From Methanosarcina sp. 2.H.T.1A.6 (lineage in GTDB: Archaea > Halobacteriota > Methanosarcinia > Methanosarcinales > Methanosarcinaceae): a stretch of DNA of 64,000 nucleotides. The notes below the pieces were generated by a model. That model did not search any database. It was not told the origin of the DNA and worked only from the letters and a program-made list of their open reading frames with translations. The position numbers and the translations under genes were made by a program. Where the stretch lies: NCBI RefSeq assembly GCF_000979455.1, contig NZ_JJOY01000030.1, positions 1-64,000 of the forward strand, given 5' to 3'. This document shows positions 1 through 8,073 of the stretch, one piece after another (position 1 is the stretch's first letter; every line of letters starts with the position of its first letter).

Positions 1-42
1 TTCTGCCTGTCTCGTGGGCTCGGAGATGTGTATAAGAGACAG
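1..42 (+). other. Illumina Nextera index and adapter (contamination)
   Basis: Bases 9-42 match the Nextera (Tn5) read-2 adapter: GTCTCGTGGGCTCGG (9-23) followed by the 19-base Tn5 mosaic end AGATGTGTATAAGAGACAG (24-42). The eight bases before it, TTCTGCCT, match the i7 index N703 as written in the adapter oligonucleotide. This is library-preparation sequence, not genome. It also shows that base 1 is a true contig end. Confidence 0.97.
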
Positions 43-104
43 ATTTAGTTATTTATTTAGTTATTTATTTAGTTATTTATTTATTTAATTATTTAGTTAT
101 TTAC
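43..104. repeat. AT-rich tandem repeat at the contig end
   Basis: An irregular array based on a 12-base unit, TTTAGTTATTTA, fills the space between the adapter and the stop codon of the first gene. Its position right behind the adapter suggests that the assembly broke in or near this repeat. The copy number here should not be trusted. Confidence 0.75.
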
Positions 105-506
105 TAATTCGTCATTTTTTTTGCCTGCGTCCAATATTCCATGAGCCTCCTTCAAGCCTTTCTGATTGAACAACCGATCATATTCAGGATAGTTCTGGAA
201 CTTGCCGGTAATCTCCTCAAATACATGGTGTTTCGGACTGATGATAACTACATGTGCCGGAGGATGAATTTTCTTCAACCTGCTAATCGCTGTCCCTGCA
301 TTATTACTCAGTTCCACAAGTGCAGCAAAGTTACATTTTGACCTGAGAGGCACCCCCATAACACTAACAAGAAGCGCATCTGCATAGTCGTTTTCGATAC
401 ACCTGGGACTCGTTGAAAACTGAATGTCTCCGTAGATTTCCAGGTCGTGTAATGCGATTCTTACTTTTGCCGGGTCGTCTGCCCGGACTAATGCAAAAGA
501 TTTCAT
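93..506 (-). CDS. DUF356-like conserved methanogen protein
   Basis: A 137-residue cytoplasmic protein with no signal peptide or membrane segment. The N-terminus (FALVRADDPAKVRIAL), the HPPAHVVIIS block near residue 80 and the overall length resemble the methanogen-restricted DUF356 family, whose function is unknown. That assignment is from memory of the family pattern. I chose the ATG at 506 because GGTG lies about eight bases upstream; a GTG three codons earlier is possible. The stop codon lies in the AT-rich repeat next to the contig end, so the last residues should be treated with care. The gene is alone and has no visible operon partner. Confidence 0.6.
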   Translation of the reverse strand: MKSFALVRADDPAKVRIALHDLEIYGDIQFSTSPRCIENDYADALLVSVMGVPLRSKCNFAALVELSNNAGTAISRLKKIHPPAHVVIISPKHHVFEEITGKFQNYPEYDRLFNQKGLKEAHGILDAGKKNDELVNN

Positions 507-784
507 TTTTAACACACCAACAAGCTTTTAAGTCACTCCCAAACCATATAACTTTTTTCCAATTTTTACTCGAAAAAGCAGATTTTCAGTGAAAAATGAG
601 TGTAGAATGTTCAGCAGGTCGCCTTATATCAGACGTTATCTGCATAACCATCTTCAATTTAAATATTAGTAGAGTTCAGTATATTTTCTGGAAAAGAAAA
701 GTAAACTAATCAATCAAAAGGCGGTGCGAATCAATAATCCTTTTTTGCTGTGCACTGCCTTATTGATTTGACACAGGATTGTTT

Positions 785-2110
785 TCAGATTTCATGTGAT
801 CTTTTTATTGGTTGTTTTCCATCCACCCAATCATCTATGAGTGCCCATAACTCAGAGGAATTGCGATCGATCAACAGGCTACCGTGCCCCTGGTTATTCC
901 AGCTTATAGTAGTAACCCTGCTATTCGTTTCTCCGACCTCATCTTCGTACCACCATGCGCCGTAATCGCCAAAGCCTCCTCCGAGTCCGATATAAAGTAC
1001 CGGAGAGTCTATTCTGGAAGAATTTATCTCATACCCCTCCACATTGCCCATCAGGCCGGCCATATACTGGTCCAGATACTTTGGCGTATAAGGGACAGCT
1101 CCCCCGGTTAAAGTCAAATTAAGCAGCCGGTTTTCGTCAACATGATAGAGGCCGCTAAGATCCCCGCTCCAGTAGTGATAGTCCGGAGTATAGGGATATT
1201 CGGAAAAACTATATGTCTGGCTTGCCATGAGCCTGAAAAACTGCCTGTTTGTGAATGTAAGATTGAAATCATGCCCTTCAGGCTCTGTAGAAGCCTTGTA
1301 GCCTCTGTACATCATACCTGCCATACTACTATCATTATAACCTCCTTTTTCGATACTTTCGGAAATGGAAGCAAATTCCTGAGTCTGATTCGGTATTAAT
1401 TCCGAATTTTTTGGATTATATTTGATAATAATATCAACAGGCACGACTCTGTCAACAGAGCCTGCAGGGAGATCGTCATACTCACTTGCCTCATAAGCCG
1501 TTAGAAGCAGTGCTCCATGACTGTGGCCAATTACTATAACCTCTATGCTTTCTGCAGATTTTCCGTTTAAGAGAGCTGTATGGCTTCTTGAGACATTGAT
1601 ACCTTTGTATGTGTCCTTAAGGTATTCCTCAAAAGTCCAGTCCTGCATAAAACTGAAATCAGTTTCATCCACTGGAATATTTGTCTCTCTCCTATCCAGG
1701 ATATATGCGCTGTACCCCTGCTGAGCATAGTATATCGCCATGTCGGAATAGAATTTCTCAGTCAAAGCATGCCCTGGCAGAATCACCAGATTTTTATCCG
1801 CTTTTGTAGTCCAGGGACTTTTCTCCTGCACATAGTTGGTAAGAGTGATACTGTCATATTCTCCGGGCCCAACGTATAACTTGATTTTATACTCTGCCAC
1901 ATCCCCGGAAACAAGTCCTAATCTATTGCTTTCAGTTAGAGACAAATCTGGTTTTGAAACAGTGGACTGAGAAGAAGTGTACGAGGTTTCGGGACTACTC
2001 GCTTGATTGTAAATATTATCTATTCGTAAATCAGGAACAACGTCTGAAGCCGGAGAAGAAACTGCTAATAGAACAAATAAGACAGTTATTAGAAAAATTC
2101 GCATTTTCAT
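785..2110 (-). CDS. secreted alpha/beta hydrolase
   Basis: A 441-residue protein with an N-terminal signal peptide (positive MKMR, hydrophobic residues 4-17, then SSPAS), so it is probably exported. Residues 108-200 have the alpha/beta hydrolase layout: an LPGHA oxyanion-type strand and the nucleophile elbow GHSHG (195-199, Ser197). A C-terminal NNQGHGS motif puts the likely catalytic His at 409. The acid residue cannot be assigned with confidence. The start has an AGGTGAGCTC ribosome binding site directly upstream. The substrate is unknown; an esterase or lipase-like activity on a surface or extracellular substrate is the simplest inference. It is monocistronic, divergent from the surface-protein gene at 2848 across a 737-base spacer. 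Confidence 0.8.
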   Translation of the reverse strand: MKMRIFLITVLFVLLAVSSPASDVVPDLRIDNIYNQASSPETSYTSSQSTVSKPDLSLTESNRLGLVSGDVAEYKIKLYVGPGEYDSITLTNYVQEKSPWTTKADKNLVILPGHALTEKFYSDMAIYYAQQGYSAYILDRRETNIPVDETDFSFMQDWTFEEYLKDTYKGINVSRSHTALLNGKSAESIEVIVIGHSHGALLLTAYEASEYDDLPAGSVDRVVPVDIIIKYNPKNSELIPNQTQEFASISESIEKGGYNDSSMAGMMYRGYKASTEPEGHDFNLTFTNRQFFRLMASQTYSFSEYPYTPDYHYWSGDLSGLYHVDENRLLNLTLTGGAVPYTPKYLDQYMAGLMGNVEGYEINSSRIDSPVLYIGLGGGFGDYGAWWYEDEVGETNSRVTTISWNNQGHGSLLIDRNSSELWALIDDWVDGKQPIKRSHEI

Positions 2111-2847
2111 GAGCTCACCTTTTTAAGAGTATAAAACGAAGGTACGGACTTGAGAATCATGCGTTTTAAAAGAAGACCTGTTATTCCCGTTTTAACGTCA
2201 AAGAGAGCAGTGTAAGACAATAAGAATAAGCCAGATAGCTAAAAGTCGCAGCACAAGGACGGATAAAGCTCCAGCCGGCTTTTTAAGATTAGCCTTGGGG
2301 ATAGCTGACGAAAAGGCTTTCTCACTGGAAAAGTTATCTCACCGATTATATTCCTGTGCTCCTTATGCCCTCAAAACACTACTTCTCAAATAAATATAAT
2401 TTTTACAGATAAGAATTGCGATTTTAATTTTAAGTTTGATTTTTTTATAGTGTTAGGAATAATTCTATACCTAAAATACTTTTAAGGTAAGCGGGAGACC
2501 TGAAAAAGAGTCAAGAAAAGTAGTGTTTCTCAACTCTTAATAAACTGCCAGTTATATTGCCATCCCTAAAATCTATTTTTTTATTGAGTTTTAACAAATG
2601 ATACAAAGGAAAAGACGGGAGAAATACAGAAGCTATATCCTGATTTCAACAATATCGTAATTGGAAGGCAAACTTCACATAATTTTACTGCAGTAAGCCA
2701 GCCGAAAGTGAATTAAACCATAGGCTCGATAAACCAAGACGTACTTATTGGAGAAAAATAGTTCCTGGTGAGATCAAAAGAAAAAATTTTGAAAAACATA
2801 TTTTGCAAAACAATTCTACAGGTAATCCCCTGGAAGAGGTATAGAGG
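2111..2847. other. intergenic region with a possible decayed reading frame
   Basis: This AT-rich spacer separates two divergent secreted-protein genes. Bases 2588-2716 (+) are an open run of 42 codons without a start codon (encoding ...KLYPDFNNIVIGRQTSHNFT... in part), followed in the same frame by another short open piece. It reads like a decayed coding end, but I cannot name a family. No RNA gene is visible. Confidence 0.35.
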
Positions 2848-3810
2848 ATGAAAAAATATCTGTCAATACTATTAGTTTCAGTCCTTATTTTTGGGGCTGT
2901 ACTCCCATGCGCTACTGCAGGGGCGAAGGCAAATTCATCAGGAGACAATTCGACTATTGAAGATGAAACTACTGTTGTTGATGTTTCTGATGACACTAAT
3001 GAAAATTCTGTTGAAAAAGAAGGTACTATCGTTGCAGATGATTCTGTTGTAGTTGATACTACAGTAATATCAACAGATAACGATATTTACAATTCTGACG
3101 ATGACTATAATTATGAGTCTTCAGATGATGATATTATTACATCTGTAAACACAGACGAGGATTACATCACAGCTAACAATTCTTCTGTATATAATGGTGA
3201 TGTCACAATTATAGGTGATTCATCACAGACTAATATCCAGTATGTAGAAACAACACAGGTAAACATGGATAATAGCCAGAAGGTAACTGTTGATGTTAAG
3301 AATGACAATTCAGTTGTCAACAATATATATTTTGAATCAACAACAGATTCAGGCAAGGCAAAAGTTGTTATCGAAGATCTGAAAGATGATACATCTTTAG
3401 TTGAGAAACCAACAGGTGATATTTACAAGTCATTTAACATATGGATCGACAGTGATAATGTAAATGATATTGAAGATGCAGCTGTTAATTTTAAAGTTGA
3501 AAAGACATGGCTTCAAGCAAATGGTCTTGATAAATCGTCCATTGTCCTGAATATGTATGATAATAGTAAATGGGTAGCAGTACCAATTACAATAACAGGA
3601 CAGGATTCAACGTATGTGTACTTTACAGCTGAAGTATCTGAATATTCCACATTTGCAATTACAAGCAAAACAATAACTGTAAATAATACTCTTACATCAA
3701 CATCTTTGGATAATAATAATAATAATAATACAGAAGAAACAAACGGTCTAAAAAGAAGTGAGATAATACATATACTTGAAATGATTCTCGCATATCTTAA
3801 GGGAAACTAA
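2848..3810 (+). CDS. secreted Asp/Asn-rich protein with PGF-pre-PGF-like domain
   Basis: A 320-residue secreted protein. Residues 1-25 are a signal peptide (MKKY, then a hydrophobic core, then ATAGA). Residues 30-130 are an acidic low-complexity region rich in Asp, Ser, Thr, Asn and Val. Residues 195-280 (NIWIDSDNVND through STFAITSK) match the pattern of the PGF-pre-PGF domain that precedes the membrane anchor in Methanosarcina surface proteins. The usual C-terminal PGF-CTERM anchor is missing; the protein instead ends in an Asn run (encoded by AAT repeats near 3715-3730) and an amphipathic tail. It may be released, or the anchor may have been lost. A GAGG motif precedes the ATG. Role unknown; surface-layer association is inferred. 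Confidence 0.75.
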   Translation: MKKYLSILLVSVLIFGAVLPCATAGAKANSSGDNSTIEDETTVVDVSDDTNENSVEKEGTIVADDSVVVDTTVISTDNDIYNSDDDYNYESSDDDIITSVNTDEDYITANNSSVYNGDVTIIGDSSQTNIQYVETTQVNMDNSQKVTVDVKNDNSVVNNIYFESTTDSGKAKVVIEDLKDDTSLVEKPTGDIYKSFNIWIDSDNVNDIEDAAVNFKVEKTWLQANGLDKSSIVLNMYDNSKWVAVPITITGQDSTYVYFTAEVSEYSTFAITSKTITVNNTLTSTSLDNNNNNNTEETNGLKRSEIIHILEMILAYLKGN

Positions 3811-4036
3811 TTTCCCTTATTTTTTTTGATGAGGTATCATGCATAAACACATAAAATTAGCATGACTTTTTCTTTTCACTTGTATTCTAAATTTATTTTG
3901 TGGTTGGCACAATACCTCAATTAATATATTTGTTTATGGGTTAATTTTGATTTTAATTTATTTAAATAAATTTCATAGTATTCCATTTGATGTCATTTAG
4001 CATCCTCTTAGAGGCTGTCTTAAATTTAAATAATCC

Positions 4037-4303
4037 TTGTTTCCGGCTTATTCTTTAATGTCAAAACGATCTAAAAAACTTCCTTATCCCAGTAATTTAT
4101 GGAACTTCAATGTTCAAGGCAGAGTCGTTTACTATTTCGGGGAAGATATTGAGAATGCAGAAGACTACACGCTTAACCTTCCAATCCAGGTAAAAACAGA
4201 ATCATATCTCCCGGAGAGAACCATGCCCGGGTTCGGGGCAGCAAATTTAACGTTCTTATTAATGGCCGTATTTATCTTAAAAAGGGATGAAATCTGGCTA
4301 TAA
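4037..4303 (+). pseudogene. remnant of a PGF-CTERM surface protein
   Basis: An 88-codon open frame with only a TTG start and no good ribosome binding site. Its tail reads TMPGFGAANLTFLLMAVF followed by basic residues. This is the PGF-CTERM layout: a PGF motif, a hydrophobic stretch and a positive end, cut by archaeosortase A in complete proteins. The preceding LNLPIQVKTESYLPE resembles the end of Methanosarcina S-layer family proteins. There is no signal peptide, so it is most likely the truncated 3' end of a surface-protein gene. It lies just downstream of the secreted protein at 2848, which itself lacks such an anchor. Confidence 0.6.
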
Positions 4304-4304
4304 A

Positions 4305-4385
4305 CTGCAGAAGCTATAAAAATTACAGGATACTGCAGGTTATGAAAATTACAGGATACTGCAGGCTATAAAAATTACAGGATAT
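4305..4385. repeat. 26-base tandem repeat, three copies
   Basis: Three consecutive copies of a unit of about 26-28 bases (core TATAAAAATTACAGGATA with CTGCAGG between copies) lie immediately after the PGF-CTERM remnant. The copies differ at a few positions. Confidence 0.85.
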
Positions 4386-4578
4386 ACCTTTTTTACCACC
4401 TGAGACATGAGGAAGTTGCTCCTGAAAAAGGTGCATCAATCTCATATTCCCGCGAAAGTAAAAACCTTATTTTTAAGACTGCTGTTCTTTTTAAAGATTT
4501 CTCGTCCGAGTGATTTTAGAGATAAAAACATGTATTTTAGCCACCAATATAAGCAAAGGGAGAATGGGGACTCAAACC

Positions 4579-5031
4579 ATGGCAACGCTGAAAGATTCCG
4601 TAGTAATAAACAGATCACCTGAAGCTGTTTTTGAATGGTTCACCCATTTTACGGAAAACTACAGAGCCTGGCACAAAGACCACATACTTGCTAAGTGGGT
4701 TAAAGGACAGAATTTTGAAAAAGGCTCTGTGCTTTATGCCGAGGAATACCTCGGGGGCAAACTGGAAAAATTAAGCTTTGAGATTACCAGCTGTGTACGG
4801 AATGAATTGATCGAGTATAAGGTGCTGTTTCCGGAGTCTCTTATTTGTTCCGGCGGCTCGTTTTCCATAAAGCCTTCAAATGGCGGAAGTGTTTTTACTG
4901 CTGCGCTTTCATTTCGGTTTGGAGGGTTACTTTCAAAGGTTGCGGGGAAGAGGGTTGAAGATATCAGGGGGCATATGAAAGAAGAAGGGGAGAACCTGAA
5001 AATGTTATTGGAAAATGGAGAAAAAATGTAA
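4579..5031 (+). CDS. SRPBCC (START-like) family protein
   Basis: A 150-residue protein, typical in length for single-domain SRPBCC/polyketide-cyclase-like proteins that bind hydrophobic ligands in a helix-grip fold. The family pattern is visible in VVINRSPEAVFEWFTHF at the start and in the long C-terminal helix RGHMKEEGENLKMLLENG. The ATG at 4579 is preferred (GGGGA eight bases upstream); an ATG at 4564 and one at 4510 are in frame but fit the fold less well. No partner gene is linked. Ligand and role are unknown. Confidence 0.7.
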   Translation: MATLKDSVVINRSPEAVFEWFTHFTENYRAWHKDHILAKWVKGQNFEKGSVLYAEEYLGGKLEKLSFEITSCVRNELIEYKVLFPESLICSGGSFSIKPSNGGSVFTAALSFRFGGLLSKVAGKRVEDIRGHMKEEGENLKMLLENGEKM

Positions 5032-5141
5032 GTACCTATGAAGAATGACAAAATGTCCTGACAGCCTTAATTTCCCGGGGTTTTCAGCTCTTGCTCTTAT
5101 ATTAACCAGTTTTTTGTGATTCAAGTATCTCAAGGAATTTT

Positions 5142-6140
5142 TTAACAGCCCTCCGCAGAGCCCCGCTTGTCATCAATCCTGTCATACAGCTCTTTCAAAT
5201 CCCTGTGCAGTCTGAAGACTTCCTTTTCCCAATCCTTTTTACTGGACCCCGGGCAGGAGCCCATCTTCAAAGCTGCCATCTTCGCGTAGTTGCGGGAAAC
5301 TTTCCTGTTGCTCCAGGAAAGGCCGAAAGCCTGATCGGTTTTTTTGATGCTGTATTTTTCGTGGATCAGGAACTCATAGAGTTCAGGGACCTTATCCAGC
5401 TTTTCTCCGGAGCTTTCGGGAAAGTCCGGGGAAAGGTCAGCCAGATTCTGAAGGTGGGACTTGACACCACAACTTTCGGGGCACAGTTTTTTCGAGTTTG
5501 CAAACTCAAGAATCTCCTTGAATTCAAGGAAAATATCCGTCTGCCCGAAACCTGAAGGCAGAGTTTTTCCGAGGAAGATGAGGACATGGATGCATTCGTG
5601 AAAGAGGATTTTTGCAATCAGAAACTCGATTCTCTCCTGAAGGTTCCATAACCTTTCGACCAGCTCCTCGTCCCACAGTTCATGAGGATTTACCAGAATG
5701 AGGGACCTGTAGATTATTTTCTTATCTTTTCCGGAAACGACCCTCTTCGGCTCGAAGGCTAACCCCTGCAGCTTTCCGAAAAACTGTATCCTGACCGCCA
5801 GTTCCCAGCAGTGTTCCCATTCTCCGGAATGTACACTTTTTACCCGGTAGTATTTTCCATCAAAGTGCACCTTTTTTATCAGCCGGTAAAGGTCCTCACT
5901 TTGTTCTTTAATAAGCGCTTTTATCATAGGCTCCCGGTAAATGTTCAGATCAAGCTGGAGAAGCCCGGGAGAAAAAAACAGGTACTCAGAAGCAGGAAAA
6001 GAAACAGGAGCAAACGCCGGAATAAGATAGGGGAACGGTGAAGCTGCAGAAGATAATTCCCCCCTTATTCCAACATGCAAACCGGTTTTTTCCCTGGGCG
6101 AAGTCTTTTTTGTTCCTGTTCCCTGAATTTCCTGCTTCAT
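5142..6140 (-). CDS. hypothetical protein with HExxH zinc-protease-like motif
   Basis: A 332-residue cytoplasmic protein with no signal peptide. Residues 175-190 form a helix that contains HECIH (181-185), the zinc-binding HExxH motif of many metallopeptidases. The third ligand cannot be assigned. Two Cys in the CPESCG segment and a basic C-terminus rich in Lys, Arg and Glu are also present. The ATG at 6140 is chosen because GAGGGGTGG lies four bases upstream; an ATG 12 codons earlier has no such site. I recognise no named family. A SprT-like or minimal peptidase role is possible but unproven. The gene is divergent from the ATP-grasp gene at 6436. Confidence 0.6.
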   Translation of the reverse strand: MKQEIQGTGTKKTSPREKTGLHVGIRGELSSAASPFPYLIPAFAPVSFPASEYLFFSPGLLQLDLNIYREPMIKALIKEQSEDLYRLIKKVHFDGKYYRVKSVHSGEWEHCWELAVRIQFFGKLQGLAFEPKRVVSGKDKKIIYRSLILVNPHELWDEELVERLWNLQERIEFLIAKILFHECIHVLIFLGKTLPSGFGQTDIFLEFKEILEFANSKKLCPESCGVKSHLQNLADLSPDFPESSGEKLDKVPELYEFLIHEKYSIKKTDQAFGLSWSNRKVSRNYAKMAALKMGSCPGSSKKDWEKEVFRLHRDLKELYDRIDDKRGSAEGC

Positions 6141-6435
6141 AAAGCCACCCCTCACAATTGACCCCGTTTTCCCCATATTATCAAGTTAATTTGTAATAAG
6201 ATATTTGAGAATAATAGTAACAAATAATAGAGGCATTCTAAAGATAAATACTTATTCATACGAAATTGCATTTTTGTATTACAATATAAAAGAATATAAA
6301 AAACTGAGATTCTTCCGAATCAGCAAATAAAACCTGGTGTTTCAGGCAAAACTGCTGGACCAATATAAGCTGAAAAACAAAATTCATAAAAGGGAAGTAG
6401 GATAACTGAAAATTCATATAAGAGGGGTGGGATAG

Positions 6436-7704
6436 TTGATCATACTTGAAGAGCCATACGTTTCTCAAATTCTGAAGGACATCATCACAGAGATGAAATT
6501 ACCTGTCCTGAAAAACAAAACCTCTGAAAGCCTGGGTTTCAACAAAGACGTAAAACTTCTTGAAGACACTGAATTCATAGAACTCCTCAAAAGCCAGAAA
6601 ACCTGCAAACTATACAGCAATTCTGAAATTTCCCTCGTCTGGATAGCAAACAACCTCGGATTCACCGGCATCCCTGAAAAAATAGGGCTCTTTAAGGATA
6701 AGTTCAGGTTCAGGCAGCTGATTGAGCACATCTATCCTGACTTTTCCTATCAGGGAATGAAATTTGAAAACCTGGACGAACTGGATATCGGAGCCGTTAA
6801 AAAGCCTTTCATAATCAAACCGGCAGTCGGATTCTTCAGTGCAGGAGTTTATAAGGTCAGTACCGGGGAAGAATGGGAAAAGATCCTGCCAGCCTTAAAG
6901 CAGGAAATGGAAGCAATCAAGGGGCTGTTCCCGGCTCAGGTGTTCAGTTCAGGGAAATTTGTGCTTGAAGATTGCATCGAAGGGCCGGAGCTGGCTGTGG
7001 ATGCTTACTACAACGGCGAGGGAAAGCCGGTGGTCCTGAATATCCTGAAGCATCTGTTTCCGGCGGAAAATGATGTTGAAGACAAGGTCTATGTGACTTC
7101 AAAAAAGACCATTGAGACCTATCTGGAAGCAGCCCTGAAACTTCTACAGCAAATAAATGAAGCTGCAAAGCTGTGGGATTATGAGGTGCAAGGTTCTGAG
7201 TTGCCGGATGCGGGGCGGCAGGGACCCGGACTGCGGGATTTCCCGCTGCATATCGAGCTGCGGGTGGACAAAAACAACAGGTTAATACCTATAGAGGTGA
7301 ACCCGATCAGGTTTGCGGGGTGGTGCACTGCCGATATCGCGTATTATGCTTACGGAATCAATGTCCACAGGTATTTTTTAGAGGGGCTGGAGCCGGACTG
7401 GAAGGAGATCCTGAAGGATAAGGATGAAGCTCAGGAGAGGGGGAAAGATAACAGTACATACTGCCTTTTGATTGCCAAAAAGCCGGATGACCTTAAAACA
7501 GAAGATATTGAAGCGTTTGATTACGAAGGTTTTGTTTCTCACTTTGAAAAACCTCTGGAACTGCGGAAGCTTGATTACAGGCAGTATCCGGTCTTTGCAT
7601 TCCTCTTTACTGAAACAAGGACCAGTAACCCTGGAGAGATTGACAGGTATTTAAGGGCAGATTTGAAGGAGTATATAAAGGTAAAAAATAAGAATTGTAG
7701 TTGA
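6436..7704 (+). CDS. ATP-grasp family ligase, substrate unknown
   Basis: A 422-residue protein with an ATP-grasp core. The motif FIIKPAVGFFSAGVYKV (125-141) supplies the ATP-binding Lys and glycine-rich turn, LEDCIEGPELAVD (177-189) is the next ATP-grasp strand pair, and IPIEVNPIRF (284-293) holds the metal-binding Glu287 and Asn289. Residues 1-110 form a pre-grasp domain and about 120 residues follow the core. The start codon is TTG, supported by the strong site AGGGGTGGG just upstream. Enzymes of this type join a carboxylate to an amine or thiol using ATP, but nothing nearby shows the substrate. It is transcribed alone and converges on kup. Confidence 0.75.
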   Translation: MIILEEPYVSQILKDIITEMKLPVLKNKTSESLGFNKDVKLLEDTEFIELLKSQKTCKLYSNSEISLVWIANNLGFTGIPEKIGLFKDKFRFRQLIEHIYPDFSYQGMKFENLDELDIGAVKKPFIIKPAVGFFSAGVYKVSTGEEWEKILPALKQEMEAIKGLFPAQVFSSGKFVLEDCIEGPELAVDAYYNGEGKPVVLNILKHLFPAENDVEDKVYVTSKKTIETYLEAALKLLQQINEAAKLWDYEVQGSELPDAGRQGPGLRDFPLHIELRVDKNNRLIPIEVNPIRFAGWCTADIAYYAYGINVHRYFLEGLEPDWKEILKDKDEAQERGKDNSTYCLLIAKKPDDLKTEDIEAFDYEGFVSHFEKPLELRKLDYRQYPVFAFLFTETRTSNPGEIDRYLRADLKEYIKVKNKNCS

Positions 7705-7885
7705 GAACCAGATCTCAAAGCCTTAAAGGAGAAAACGAAAAATGCAGAACCAGAATGAATAATGAATATTTAAACCACGTAAAAAATGGCATAAAAAGAA
7801 TTCAGACCATGAAATTCCTTTCCGGCCTGTATATCCTGATTATGCTCAAATCCAATAATTAAGGGGCTTCAGTGAAGCCACCTTC

Positions 7886-8045
7886 TTAAGCTGTCTTCTT
7901 AAGCAGTCTTAAGCTATATTTTTAAGCTGTCTTCTTGAGCAGTCTTAAGCTATATTTTTAAGCTGTCTTCTTAAGCAGTCTTAAGCTATATTTTTAAGCT
8001 GTCTTCTTAAGCAGTCTTAAGCTATATTTTTAAGCTGTCTTCTTA
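7886..8045. repeat. 36-base tandem repeat between convergent genes
   Basis: Four nearly identical 36-base units start at 7886, 7922, 7958 and 7994, followed by a partial fifth unit. Each contains two CTTAAG palindromes plus TTTTTAAGC, so the transcript from either side could fold repeatedly. The array sits between the ends of the ATP-grasp gene (+) and kup (-), 30 bases from the kup stop codon. A transcription-termination or mRNA 3'-end role is possible (inference). Confidence 0.9.
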
Positions 8046-8073
8046 GCTGTCTTCTTAAGCTGCCTTCTTATGT

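Noticed and set aside
1-42. Tn5-type transposon end
   Set aside because: The mosaic end is preceded by Nextera adapter and index bases, so it comes from library preparation.
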